NCBI GenBank assembly: GCA_965223435.1
Contig: CBDCWQ010000017.1
Location: 124,001-188,000 of the forward strand
DNA from: CBDCWQ01 sp965223435
Lineage (GTDB): Bacteria > Myxococcota > Kuafuiibacteriia > Kuafuiibacteriales > Kuafuiibacteriaceae
DNA length: 64,000 nucleotides
Direction of reading: 5' to 3'
Shown here: positions 35,095 to 43,952 of the stretch, one piece after another
Layout: the number at the start of each line of letters is the position of its first letter
How positions within the stretch are numbered: position 1 is the first letter of the stretch
Translations under genes and position numbers: made by a program
Notes under the pieces: generated by a model
The model's database searches: none
Seen by the model: only the letters and a program-made list of their open reading frames with translations
What the model was told of the DNA's origin: nothing

Positions 35095-38033
35095 CCAGCG
35101 CTTCTGACGGGAGGCCCCAGACTTGGAGAAGCCTCGAGGAGCTCGAATCGTCGCCAGACTTCGACGCTTTTCTTCAGGCGGAGTTTCCTGAGGCCTGGGA
35201 AGCGCAAGGCCTGGACAAACACGGACGGCGCGCGTTTTTGAAATTGATGGGCGCCTCTTTGGGGCTCGCGGGGGTGGGGGCTTGCGTCAAGCAGCCCGAG
35301 GAGAAAATCGTCCCCTACGTTCGGGCGCCTGAGGAAAGCGTGCCGGGTCGTCCAAAACGGTACGCCACTGCTGTGTCCCGGTCGGGTTATGGGCAGGGTG
35401 TTTTGGTGGAGACCCACATGGGTCGGCCGACCAAGGTCGAAGGAAACCCCGAACACCCCGCGAGTTTGGGTGCGACCGACCCCATTGCCCAGGCGGAGGT
35501 GCTTTCGCTGTATGATCCAGACCGCTCGCAGACCATTCGCCTTCGAGGGGCGTACAGCACCTGGAACCGCTTTGTCGGTGAGCTCAGCGTTGAGTTGGAG
35601 CGCTTAAAAACCCATCGTGGCCGCGGACTTCGGATCTTGACCGGGAGGATCACCTCGCCAACGCTTCACCGTCAGCTGGTCGATCTTCGTTCTCGGTATC
35701 CCGAGGCTCTGTGGCACCAGTACGAGTCCGTTTCTCGGGACAACGTTCGAGAGGGCACGATCAGGGCCTTCGGCGAGGCGCTCGAAGTTCACATCCATCT
35801 CGAAAACGCTTCGACCGTCTTCGCGCTTCAAGCGGACGTGTTTGGGACGATGCCGGGTGCGGTCCGGAATGCCAACAAGTTCATGGGCCGCCGCGCGAGG
35901 GGGCTTGAGCGGGGGAAGGCGACAAATCGTCTTTATGTAGCCGAGAGTACGCCTACGGTCACCGGCGCCAGCGCGGACCACCGTTTTCGTGTCAAGGCGG
36001 GTGAGATGCCCGAGCTTTTGGTTCACCTCGCTTTTGCGTTGGGGGTGCCCGGGTTTGTCGGAGGTCCACGTCCTTCCGGCGCGCCGCCTTGGCTTGAAGG
36101 GTTGGCTCGAGATCTGGCTGGAAGCCGCGGTGAAGGTCTGTTGGTCGTGGGCGATTGTTTGCCGCCCGAGGCCCACCATGTGGCCCACGCGATCAATGTC
36201 CATCTCGGCCACGTTGGGCATTCCGTAAGCTATACAACTTCGGTTGAGGCTGAACCGGTTCACCATGGCCAGTCGGTGGCTGCGTTGGCGGAGGCCATGA
36301 AAGCGGGACTTGTGGAGTCGCTTTTTGTTTTGGGCGCCAATCCGGTGTTTGATGCACCAGCAGACGTCGAATTTGGCGCCGCCATGAGTCGGGTCAACCT
36401 TCGTGTTCACCTCGGAGCTTACGACGATGAGACGGCTCGACTCTGTCATTGGCATGTCCCGCTCAGCCATGCCTTCGAAAGCTGGAGTGATGTTCGCGCG
36501 CCGGATGGGACGGCAAGCATTGTCCAGCCGCTGATTGCGCCTATGTATGAGAGCCGCACCGCCCACGAGCTCTTGGCGCTTATGAATGGGCAGATCGGCA
36601 AGACTTCCTACGAACTCGTCAAGGAGACCTGGCAGAGGCAGTACCACGGGCCCGATTTTGACTGGTTTTGGAAGAAGTCTCTGCATGATGGGGTGGTTCG
36701 CGGGACGCGGTTCAGCGAAAAGCGGCCCACCCTCACGGGTGACAAGCCCCGGTCGAAGGTGACGACGTCTCAGAGTGGTCTCGAGCTCACTTTTCATCCA
36801 GACCCTTGCATTTACGACGGCCGTTACGCCAACAATGGCTGGCTCCAAGAGCTTCCCAAACCCATTTCGAGGCTCACGTGGGACAACGCGGCTTTGGTGA
36901 GCCCGGCCACCGGCAAGCAACTCGGGCTAGAAAACGAAGACTTGGTGGCGCTCAGTTTGGGTGATCGTTCGATTGCGGCGCCGGTTTGGATCGTGCCCGG
37001 GCAAGCGGATGACTCCGTCGCCATTTCTTTAGGCTATGGGCAGTCTGCTTTGGGGCGGGTCGCCGAGGGCAGAGGGGTCAGTGCGGAGCGCATTCGAACC
37101 AAGGCGGCAAGGTGGTGCGCCCCACACCTGGAGGTTTCAAAGAAGAACCGAAAGTACCCCTTGGCCTCGACCCAAAGCCATCACAGCATGGAGGGGCGGG
37201 CGCTGGTTCGTTCCGCGGCGATGGACACTTACCTCAAGAACCCGGCCTTTGCTCAGCAAGGTCACGGGCCCAAAGAAGCCCTCAGCCTATTTCCGCCCCA
37301 TCCCAATCAGTCTGAGGACTATGCCTGGGCGATGAGCATTGACCTCAATAAGTGCACCGGGTGTCAAAGTTGCGTTCTTGCATGCCAATCCGAAAACAAC
37401 GTGTCCGTGGTCGGTAAAGAGGAGGTGGCGCGGGGAAGAGAGATGCACTGGATTCGCGTCGACCGTTATTTTGAGGGTACGCCTGAGGATCCAGAAATTC
37501 TGCATCAACCGGTGACCTGTATGCACTGCGAAAACGCACCCTGCGAAGTCGTGTGTCCGGTCAATGCCACGGTGCATGGCCCCGAGGGCCTGAACCAAAT
37601 GGTCTACAATCGGTGCGTAGGAACGCGTTATTGCTCCAACAACTGTCCCTATAAGGTACGGCGCTTCAATTTCCGATTGTACGCGGATTGGACGACCCCG
37701 AGCCTCAGAGCCATGAGGAATCCAGATGTCACCGTGCGCAGTCGCGGCGTGATGGAAAAATGTACCTACTGTGTGCAGCGGATTCAAGAAGCCCGGCTTA
37801 CGGCCAAGAAGGAAGACCGCAAGATTCGAGATGGCGAGGTCACCACGGCTTGCCAGGGCGCTTGTCCCACCCAGGCCATTACTTTTGGGAACAAGCTGGA
37901 CCAAAAAAGCCGCTTACACCAGACGCTCAAGTCTCCTCGAAACTATACGATTCTCAAGGAGCTGAATACCAAAGCACGTACAAGCTATATGGCCCGCGTC
38001 AAAAACCCGAACGAGGCGGTCAAAAAGGTCTAA
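35091..38033 (+). CDS. actB: Alternative complex III subunit B, Fe-S protein
   Basis: The ATG at 35091 overlaps the actA stop. The 980-residue product has a Tat signal (RRAFLKLMGASLGLAG) at about 43-62. The middle is the molybdopterin oxidoreductase-like fold, which in ActB lacks a cofactor. The C-terminal 250 residues are a ferredoxin-like domain with four cysteine clusters: CTGCQSCVLAC, CMHCENAPCEVVCP, CVGTRYCSNNCP and CTYC/CQGACP. Four iron-sulfur clusters pass electrons from quinol to ActA. It is exported folded by Tat. Confidence 0.95.
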   Translation: MTSASDGRPQTWRSLEELESSPDFDAFLQAEFPEAWEAQGLDKHGRRAFLKLMGASLGLAGVGACVKQPEEKIVPYVRAPEESVPGRPKRYATAVSRSGYGQGVLVETHMGRPTKVEGNPEHPASLGATDPIAQAEVLSLYDPDRSQTIRLRGAYSTWNRFVGELSVELERLKTHRGRGLRILTGRITSPTLHRQLVDLRSRYPEALWHQYESVSRDNVREGTIRAFGEALEVHIHLENASTVFALQADVFGTMPGAVRNANKFMGRRARGLERGKATNRLYVAESTPTVTGASADHRFRVKAGEMPELLVHLAFALGVPGFVGGPRPSGAPPWLEGLARDLAGSRGEGLLVVGDCLPPEAHHVAHAINVHLGHVGHSVSYTTSVEAEPVHHGQSVAALAEAMKAGLVESLFVLGANPVFDAPADVEFGAAMSRVNLRVHLGAYDDETARLCHWHVPLSHAFESWSDVRAPDGTASIVQPLIAPMYESRTAHELLALMNGQIGKTSYELVKETWQRQYHGPDFDWFWKKSLHDGVVRGTRFSEKRPTLTGDKPRSKVTTSQSGLELTFHPDPCIYDGRYANNGWLQELPKPISRLTWDNAALVSPATGKQLGLENEDLVALSLGDRSIAAPVWIVPGQADDSVAISLGYGQSALGRVAEGRGVSAERIRTKAARWCAPHLEVSKKNRKYPLASTQSHHSMEGRALVRSAAMDTYLKNPAFAQQGHGPKEALSLFPPHPNQSEDYAWAMSIDLNKCTGCQSCVLACQSENNVSVVGKEEVARGREMHWIRVDRYFEGTPEDPEILHQPVTCMHCENAPCEVVCPVNATVHGPEGLNQMVYNRCVGTRYCSNNCPYKVRRFNFRLYADWTTPSLRAMRNPDVTVRSRGVMEKCTYCVQRIQEARLTAKKEDRKIRDGEVTTACQGACPTQAITFGNKLDQKSRLHQTLKSPRNYTILKELNTKARTSYMARVKNPNEAVKKV

Positions 38034-38036
38034 GCG

Positions 38037-39422
38037 ATGGCTGAGAGTTCACAAGAGCTTGAGGCCTATGTGCCTCCCGAAGCAGTGATTGACCCGCGCG
38101 AAACTTCGATTTCGTTGACGGAAAAGATTTCGAACATGGTGCTGAGTCCCGGCTTGGGTCGGGGTTGGCTCATGGGGCTCGCGGTATGCTTTTTGCTGCT
38201 CCAGGGACTCTTTTTGGGGGTGGCCTACCTGTTGGCCGAGGGCACGGGCATTTGGGGGCTCAATGTTCCGGTTGCGTGGGGGCTGGCGATTGTCAACCTG
38301 GTCTGGTGGATTGGCATCGGGCATGCGGGAACTTTGATTTCGGCGATTTTGTTGTTGCTCAAGCAAGAGTGGCGAATGGCCATTGCGCGTTTTGCCGAGG
38401 CGATGACTCTTTTTGCGGTGGCCTGCGCGAGTGTCTTCCCCGTACTCCACACCGGTCGTCCGTGGCTTGTGTATTGGCTGTTTCCGTACCCGAATTCCAT
38501 GCGCATGTGGCCGCAGTTTCGAAGCCCGTTGCTCTGGGATGTCTTTGCCATCAGCACCTACGCGACGGTGTCACTCCTTTTTTGGTTTGTGGGCTTGGTT
38601 CCTGATTTGGCCACGATGCGCGACCGAGCGAAGCATCCCTATCTCAAGGTGGTTTTTGGGATTTTTGCCATGGGTTGGCGTGGTTCAGCCAGGCACTGGC
38701 AGCGTTTTGAGGTGGCGTCTTTGCTCTTGGCGGGGCTGGCGACGCCTTTGGTCGTTTCGGTTCACACCATCGTCAGTTTTGACTTTGCGGTTTCGATCGT
38801 GCCCGGTTGGCACGCCACCATTTTCCCCCCTTATTTTGTCGCCGGCGCTGTTTATTCTGGCTTTGCCATGGTTTTGACGCTGGTGATTCCCATTCGCAAG
38901 ATTTACAAGCTCGAAGCCTATATCACTGAGCGCCATATTCAGAATATGGCCAAGGTCATGTTGGTGACCGGTTTGGTGGTGGCTTACGGTTACATGATCG
39001 AAGCTTTCACCGCTTGGTACAGTGGGGTTCAGTACGAAACGTACATGATGAAGAACCGGATGGTGGGGCACTATGCGCCCTACTACTGGGCGCTGATTTT
39101 TTGCAATGCGCTAGTTCCCCAGTTTCTGTGGTCCAGCAAGGTACGCAGCAATACCCGTACCCTGTTTGTGATCTCCATTGTGGTGAATATTGGAATGTGG
39201 CTCGAGCGCTTCATCATTGTGGTGACCAGTCTAAGCCGCGATTTTCTCCCTTCATCTTGGGACATTTACGTGCCTACGGTTTGGGACTGGGCACTCTACC
39301 TGGGGACCATTGGTCTATTTTTGTCGTTGGTCTTTCTTTTTGTTCGTGTCCTTCCCATCATTTCGATGTTTGAGCTTCGGACCTTGGTCCGAGCCGGCCC
39401 CAAAGAAGCGAGTGAGCCATGA
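38037..39422 (+). CDS. actC: Alternative complex III subunit C, NrfD-like
   Basis: The 461-residue membrane protein has about ten helices and belongs to the NrfD/PsrC family, which binds quinol. WLVYWLFPYPNSMRMWPQF and FYVPAF-like loops match the family's quinol site region by position. It starts three bases after the actB stop and overlaps actD as ATGA. Together with ActF it forms the membrane arm of alternative complex III. Confidence 0.93.
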   Translation: MAESSQELEAYVPPEAVIDPRETSISLTEKISNMVLSPGLGRGWLMGLAVCFLLLQGLFLGVAYLLAEGTGIWGLNVPVAWGLAIVNLVWWIGIGHAGTLISAILLLLKQEWRMAIARFAEAMTLFAVACASVFPVLHTGRPWLVYWLFPYPNSMRMWPQFRSPLLWDVFAISTYATVSLLFWFVGLVPDLATMRDRAKHPYLKVVFGIFAMGWRGSARHWQRFEVASLLLAGLATPLVVSVHTIVSFDFAVSIVPGWHATIFPPYFVAGAVYSGFAMVLTLVIPIRKIYKLEAYITERHIQNMAKVMLVTGLVVAYGYMIEAFTAWYSGVQYETYMMKNRMVGHYAPYYWALIFCNALVPQFLWSSKVRSNTRTLFVISIVVNIGMWLERFIIVVTSLSRDFLPSSWDIYVPTVWDWALYLGTIGLFLSLVFLFVRVLPIISMFELRTLVRAGPKEASEP

Positions 39423-39955
39423 GTGGGTCTGGGCTTTACGGCTATATGGCTGAGTTCGAAGATTCAAAGACGCTGGTGCGCGCGGCTGAGCGGGCGAAAG
39501 AAGCAGGTTATTCACGCATGGAGGCCTATTCTCCCATGCCGATTCATGGAATCTCGGAGGCTCTGGGGCAGCCTCCGTCGCGTCTTCCTTGGGCGGTTTT
39601 TCTCGGCGGACTTTTGGGCGCCAGCGGGGGATACCTTCTGCAGTATTGGACCAGTGCGGTCGACTACCCCATCAACATCGGCGGGCGGCCGCTCAATAGT
39701 TGGCCGGCCTTCATCCCGGTGACCTTTGAGTGTGCCATCTTGTTTGCGGCACTGACTGCGGTTTTTGGCATGTTTATCCTCAACGGCTTGCCCAAACCTC
39801 ATCACCCGGTTTTCAATGTAGAGGCCTTCTCGCGTGCATCCGTCGATCGCTTCTTCTTGTGCATCGAAACCGAAGATCCGAAATTCGATGCAGCCCAGAC
39901 CAAGCGTTTTCTTCAAAACCTAGGCGCAACGGCGGTTTGTGATGTGGCGTTTTAG
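39419..39955 (+). CDS. actD: Alternative complex III subunit D (DUF3341)
   Basis: The 178-residue protein has an N-terminal soluble part (GLYGYMAEFEDSKTLVRAAERA) and two membrane helices at about 58-80 and 98-120, then a short soluble tail. This is the DUF3341 layout of ActD. It overlaps the actC stop by four bases. Its 3' end overlaps the start of actE. Confidence 0.92.
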   Translation: MSGSGLYGYMAEFEDSKTLVRAAERAKEAGYSRMEAYSPMPIHGISEALGQPPSRLPWAVFLGGLLGASGGYLLQYWTSAVDYPINIGGRPLNSWPAFIPVTFECAILFAALTAVFGMFILNGLPKPHHPVFNVEAFSRASVDRFFLCIETEDPKFDAAQTKRFLQNLGATAVCDVAF

Positions 39956-40574
39956 AGCTCAACCGGCACGCACAAGTTCGAAGCCAGGTGCGTTCTTGTC
40001 GACGCTCATCCTGGGCGCCACCTTGGCCTTTTTGGTGTTGAGCGCGTGCAGGTTGGATATGCACGACCAGCCTCGCCTCGAGCCCCAAGAGAATAGCGAT
40101 TTTTATGCCGATCGCCGGGTGCCGCGAAGGCCCGTCCCGGGGACGGTCGCGAGGGGTGAATTGAAACGTGATGACGACCCCTTTTATACGGGGCGCCTTT
40201 CTGGAAAGTTTATCGATCATTTGCCCATGGAGCCCGATCGTGCGCTCCTCAATCGTGGGCAAGAGCGGTACAATATTTATTGCACGCCGTGCCACGACTA
40301 CGTGGGCGAGGGGAGGGGGATGGTCGTGCGTCGCGGTTTCAGCCCTCCTCCGTCTTTTCACTCTCCGCGGATGCTTGCACTCCCCTTGGGGCATTACTTT
40401 GACGTCATGACCAATGGTTTTGGCATCATGTACAGCTACGCAGCCACGGTGAAACCACGTGATCGTTGGGCCATCGCTGCTTACATTCGGGCGCTTCAAT
40501 TGAGCCAGAACGCAAAGCTGAGCGATGCGCCCGACGATGTCCAAGAGCGACTCATGAGGAGGCGTGATGACTGA
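39942..40574 (+). CDS. actE: Alternative complex III subunit E, mono-haem cytochrome c
   Basis: The ATG at 39942 (a GTG three bases earlier is also open) gives a 210-residue lipoprotein with LVLSAC. It has one haem site, CTPCH, and a likely Met ligand in FGIMYSYA. ActE accepts electrons from ActA and passes them to the caa3 oxidase or its carrier. Its end overlaps actF. Confidence 0.93.
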   Translation: MWRFRAQPARTSSKPGAFLSTLILGATLAFLVLSACRLDMHDQPRLEPQENSDFYADRRVPRRPVPGTVARGELKRDDDPFYTGRLSGKFIDHLPMEPDRALLNRGQERYNIYCTPCHDYVGEGRGMVVRRGFSPPPSFHSPRMLALPLGHYFDVMTNGFGIMYSYAATVKPRDRWAIAAYIRALQLSQNAKLSDAPDDVQERLMRRRDD

Positions 40575-41748
40575 AGATCAGGAGACCCAAGATGTGAGCC
40601 TGGATCGTGCGCGCATTCCCTCGGCCGTAGCCGCGCTTGTCGGTCTGGTCGCGTGTGTGGTTTTTTGGATCCAAGATCCGCCGAGCTTTTTTCGAGCCTA
40701 CCTTTTTGGGTATTTGTTTTGGCTGGGTTTGGCGCTTGGATCTTTGTCGGTGGTGATGGTGCACCACCTTGTGGGCGGTGCGTGGGGGTTTTTGATTCAG
40801 CGCCTTCTCGAGGCCGCGTCACGCACCATTCCCCTGATGCTTGTTCTTTTTGTCCCCATCGCTTTGGGCACCCATGATCTCTACCACTGGACCCACAAAG
40901 AAGCGGTGGCGCAAGACGAGATGCTTCGGCATAAAGCCCCTTACTTGAACGAGACATTCTTCTACCTTAGGGCGCTCTTTTATTTTGGTACCTGGTCTTT
41001 GCTTGCCTGGGTGTTGACCCGGTGGTCATACCAGCAAGATCGCACGGGTTCTGGCCGCCTGAGCAATCGCCTTGAAAAACTCAGTGGGCCCGGATTGCTG
41101 CTTTACGTGATCACGACGTCTTTTGCCGCCATTGACTGGGTGATGTCGCTTGATCCTCATTGGTTTTCCACGATTTTTGGTCTTCTGTTTGTCGTGGGAC
41201 AGGGGCTTGCAACCTTTGCTTTTGGCATCTTTGTTCTGTGTTTGGTGCGGCACACATACGGGCTTCGGGCTTCTTTGAGTGTGGACCGGCTCCACGATTT
41301 GGGGAAGCTTCTGTTCGCTTTTGTGTTGCTGAATGCTTACTTGCAGCTTTCGCAATTTTTGATCATCTGGTTCGGGAACATGCCCGAGGAAATCACTTGG
41401 TATCTACACCGAACCCGCGGTGGGTTTGAGTGGCTGGCCTATCTTCTGGTCGCGTTTCAGTTCTTGCTGCCGTTCTTCTTGTTGTTGTCGCGTCATACCA
41501 AGCGGCACTTCGGTGTTTTGGGGGCGGCGGCCCTGTTGATTTTGACGATGCGTTTCGTGGATCTTTACTGGCTGGTTATGCCTTCCGCGACCGTCCATCA
41601 TTTGCATGTTCGCTTTGTCGATGTTGTGGCCCCGCTGGCCCTTGGTGGCATGTGGATTTTTATGTTCTTGAGCAATTTGCGAAAACATCCGCTTCTCCCG
41701 CTCAAGGACCCGCGCATGACGGAGGTTTTTGGTCATGGCAGCCATTGA
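40567..41748 (+). CDS. actF: Alternative complex III subunit F, quinol-binding membrane protein
   Basis: AGGAGG lies four bases before the ATG at 40567. The 393-residue product has about ten helices with the NrfD-like order of ActF (YLFWLGLALGSLSVVMVHHL, SFAAIDWVMSLDPHW). It pairs with ActC in the membrane. The next gene starts inside its 3' end, a 14-base overlap. Confidence 0.93.
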   Translation: MTEDQETQDVSLDRARIPSAVAALVGLVACVVFWIQDPPSFFRAYLFGYLFWLGLALGSLSVVMVHHLVGGAWGFLIQRLLEAASRTIPLMLVLFVPIALGTHDLYHWTHKEAVAQDEMLRHKAPYLNETFFYLRALFYFGTWSLLAWVLTRWSYQQDRTGSGRLSNRLEKLSGPGLLLYVITTSFAAIDWVMSLDPHWFSTIFGLLFVVGQGLATFAFGIFVLCLVRHTYGLRASLSVDRLHDLGKLLFAFVLLNAYLQLSQFLIIWFGNMPEEITWYLHRTRGGFEWLAYLLVAFQFLLPFFLLLSRHTKRHFGVLGAAALLILTMRFVDLYWLVMPSATVHHLHVRFVDVVAPLALGGMWIFMFLSNLRKHPLLPLKDPRMTEVFGHGSH

Positions 41749-42166
41749 ACCGCCAAAACCGGGTTATGAGCGGTCCGATGCGCGGCCAGGGCCCGTCGTC
41801 ATCACCGGCATATTTTTGACCGTCTTGACCATTCTTGGACTGATTGTTGCCCAGGTCAGCTTGGTGTCTTTTGGTGAGGATCGGGAAGCAAGTTTGGGGG
41901 AGTTGGCATCTCCGCTTGTGAGAAGGGAGCGGCCCGAGGGCCCTCTTTTACAGACCGAAGCACTCAAGGATTTGAGGCTTTACATGCGTACGTCACAAGA
42001 ACGTTTGGGGAGCTATGGGTGGCTGGACCGCGAGCAGAACCGAATACACATTCCCATTGGTCGGGCCATCGAACTTCTCAACCAGCGTGAGGGCTTGCGG
42101 TTTCAGTGGCGAATTGCCCCCAAGGAGCCGGTTGGCAGCGGGGCGCCCGGGGAGCGTGCACGGTGA
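41735..42166 (+). CDS. Small membrane protein between act and cox operons
   Basis: The ATG at 41735 gives a 143-residue protein with one helix (about 20-42) and a soluble domain ending GWLDREQNRIHIPIGRAIEL. Similar short proteins sit at this place in other act/cox clusters. The motif GWLD...IPIDRAMELL seems conserved there. It may help couple or assemble complex III and the oxidase, but its function is not established. It overlaps the SCO gene as GTGA. Confidence 0.8.
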   Translation: MAAIEPPKPGYERSDARPGPVVITGIFLTVLTILGLIVAQVSLVSFGEDREASLGELASPLVRRERPEGPLLQTEALKDLRLYMRTSQERLGSYGWLDREQNRIHIPIGRAIELLNQREGLRFQWRIAPKEPVGSGAPGERAR

Positions 42167-42993
42167 CCCATCATGCGTATTCCGTGGCGATGTGGCTGGC
42201 TTCGGTATGGGCTGGCTCGCCTGGGGCGGTTCCGGAGCCGCTGAGCCAAGTGGAGATTGAGCAGCACGTGGGCGCCCAGCTTCCGACGTCTCTCGAGTTC
42301 ACCAACGCCGAGGGTCGAAAGCTTGCCCTCGGCGAGTTGTTTGATGGACGTCCGGTCGTTTTGGCGCTCGTGTATTACGAATGCCCTATGCTTTGTACCT
42401 TGGTTCTCAACGGCATGTTGCGGGTCTTCAACGTTCTTAAGTTCGGGGTCGGGCGAGAGTTCGACGTGATCACGGTGAGCATCGATCCGCGGGAAAGTGC
42501 GGCTTTGGCCCAAAAGAAGAAGGCCCTTTACCTCAAGAAGTATGCGCGCGAACAGGCCGCGGATGGCTGGCATTTTTTGGTGGGCGATGCGGATAACATC
42601 AAGCAGTTGGCACAGCGGGTTGGTTTTTCTTATCACTACGACGAAAAAACGAAGCAGTTCGCCCATGCGAGCGGAATCATGGTTTTGACGCCAGACGCTC
42701 AGATTTCGCGCTACTTTTTTGGCATCGATTATAGCCCCGGTGATCTTCGTCTCGCTTTGGTGGAGGCGTCTCAGCGAAAAATAGGCTCGGTCGTCGACGC
42801 ATTTTTGCTTTATTGCTTCCACTACGATCCGACTCAAGGCCGCTACAGTCTCTCCATCTTAAATGCTATTCGGCTTGCCGGCGTGGCAACGGTCTTACTT
42901 TTGGTGTTGGGCATCGGCGGCTTTTTGCTGAAGGAGCGCCGCGAAGGTGCGACCAGCGCGCGCTCCCCGCGCGTGTTTGGGGGTCTGCCGTGA
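42163..42993 (+). CDS. SCO1/SenC copper chaperone
   Basis: The GTG at 42163 overlaps the previous stop. The 276-residue product has the thioredoxin-fold signature of SCO: VYYECPMLCTLVLNG (CPMLC copper site) and the distal His in FAHASGI. A C-terminal membrane helix lies at about 245-265. SCO proteins deliver copper to the CuA centre of CoxB, whose gene is next and overlaps by four bases (GTGA). Confidence 0.93.
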   Translation: MTHHAYSVAMWLASVWAGSPGAVPEPLSQVEIEQHVGAQLPTSLEFTNAEGRKLALGELFDGRPVVLALVYYECPMLCTLVLNGMLRVFNVLKFGVGREFDVITVSIDPRESAALAQKKKALYLKKYAREQAADGWHFLVGDADNIKQLAQRVGFSYHYDEKTKQFAHASGIMVLTPDAQISRYFFGIDYSPGDLRLALVEASQRKIGSVVDAFLLYCFHYDPTQGRYSLSILNAIRLAGVATVLLLVLGIGGFLLKERREGATSARSPRVFGGLP

Positions 42994-43952
42994 GACCTGA
43001 GTATAAGCTGATGCCGGACCAGGCCTCCACTTTGGCCGCCGAGGTGGATGAGCTTTATTTCTTCTATCTTGTCGTTTGTGGCTTTGCCGGTCTTTTGGTG
43101 TTCTTGCTGACGGCTGTTTTTGCCATCCGTTACCGCAAAAAGGCGGGCCGCTATCGGCAAGGGCAGCCGAACGCGCTCATTCTGGAGATCGTGTGGACCG
43201 CCATTCCTTTGATGGTGGTCATGATTCTCTTTGTATGGGGCGCCAAGCTGTATGTACGCGCGTACTCTCCTCCGAAAAGAGCGATGGAGATATTTGTGAC
43301 GGGCAAACAGTGGATGTGGAAGATTCAGCATCCAAGCGGGCGACGTGAGATCAACGCGCTTCATGTGCCCATCGGCCAAGAGATCAAGCTGACGATGACC
43401 TCAGAGGATGTCATTCACAGTTTTTATGTTCCAGCTTTTCGCCTCAAAAAAGATGTCCTCCCTGGCCGTTACACGTCGATGTGGTTCAAGCCCATCAAGG
43501 AGGGCACCTTCCACCTGTTCTGTGCCGAGTATTGTGGGACCGACCACTCTCGGATGATCGGCGAAGTGGTGGTCATGACCCCCGCGAACTATCAGCGGTG
43601 GCTGACCGGTGACGACCAAGTGGAATCGCTGGCGTCGAAGGGACAGAAGCTCTTTATCCAGAGGGGATGCAAGAGCTGCCACAGTGCGGAATCCCGAGCA
43701 CGTGGTCCCGATTTACAAGGGCTTTTTGGACGCACGCGTTTATTGAAGAGTGGGCGGCAAAGAAAGGCCGATGAAGCGTACATCCGAGAGTCCATTCTCA
43801 CTCCGGGGCGAGAGCTTTTGGTCGGGTATGCGGCGCTCATGCCAACCTTCAAGGGGCAGATCAGCGAAGAAGGTGTGATTCAGCTTATTGCGTACATCAA
43901 GTCCATAAGCGAAAACGAGGGCGCTCCATCGCTGGAAGGGGTTCAGCCGTGA
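42990..43952 (+). CDS. coxB: caa3 cytochrome c oxidase subunit II with cytochrome c domain
   Basis: The GTG at 42990 overlaps the SCO stop; an ATG at 43011 is an alternative. The 320-residue product has two helices, then the CuA cupredoxin domain with DVIHSFYVPAF and CAEYCGTDHSRMIG. A C-terminal cytochrome c domain has one CKSCH. This fused cytochrome makes it the caa3 type. Its stop overlaps coxA as GTGA. Confidence 0.95.
   Translation: MRPEYKLMPDQASTLAAEVDELYFFYLVVCGFAGLLVFLLTAVFAIRYRKKAGRYRQGQPNALILEIVWTAIPLMVVMILFVWGAKLYVRAYSPPKRAMEIFVTGKQWMWKIQHPSGRREINALHVPIGQEIKLTMTSEDVIHSFYVPAFRLKKDVLPGRYTSMWFKPIKEGTFHLFCAEYCGTDHSRMIGEVVVMTPANYQRWLTGDDQVESLASKGQKLFIQRGCKSCHSAESRARGPDLQGLFGRTRLLKSGRQRKADEAYIRESILTPGRELLVGYAALMPTFKGQISEEGVIQLIAYIKSISENEGAPSLEGVQP

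Noticed and set aside
35604..36920. 438-codon minus-strand frame
   Set aside because: It is fully antisense to actB, which is certain from its motifs and its overlap with actA.
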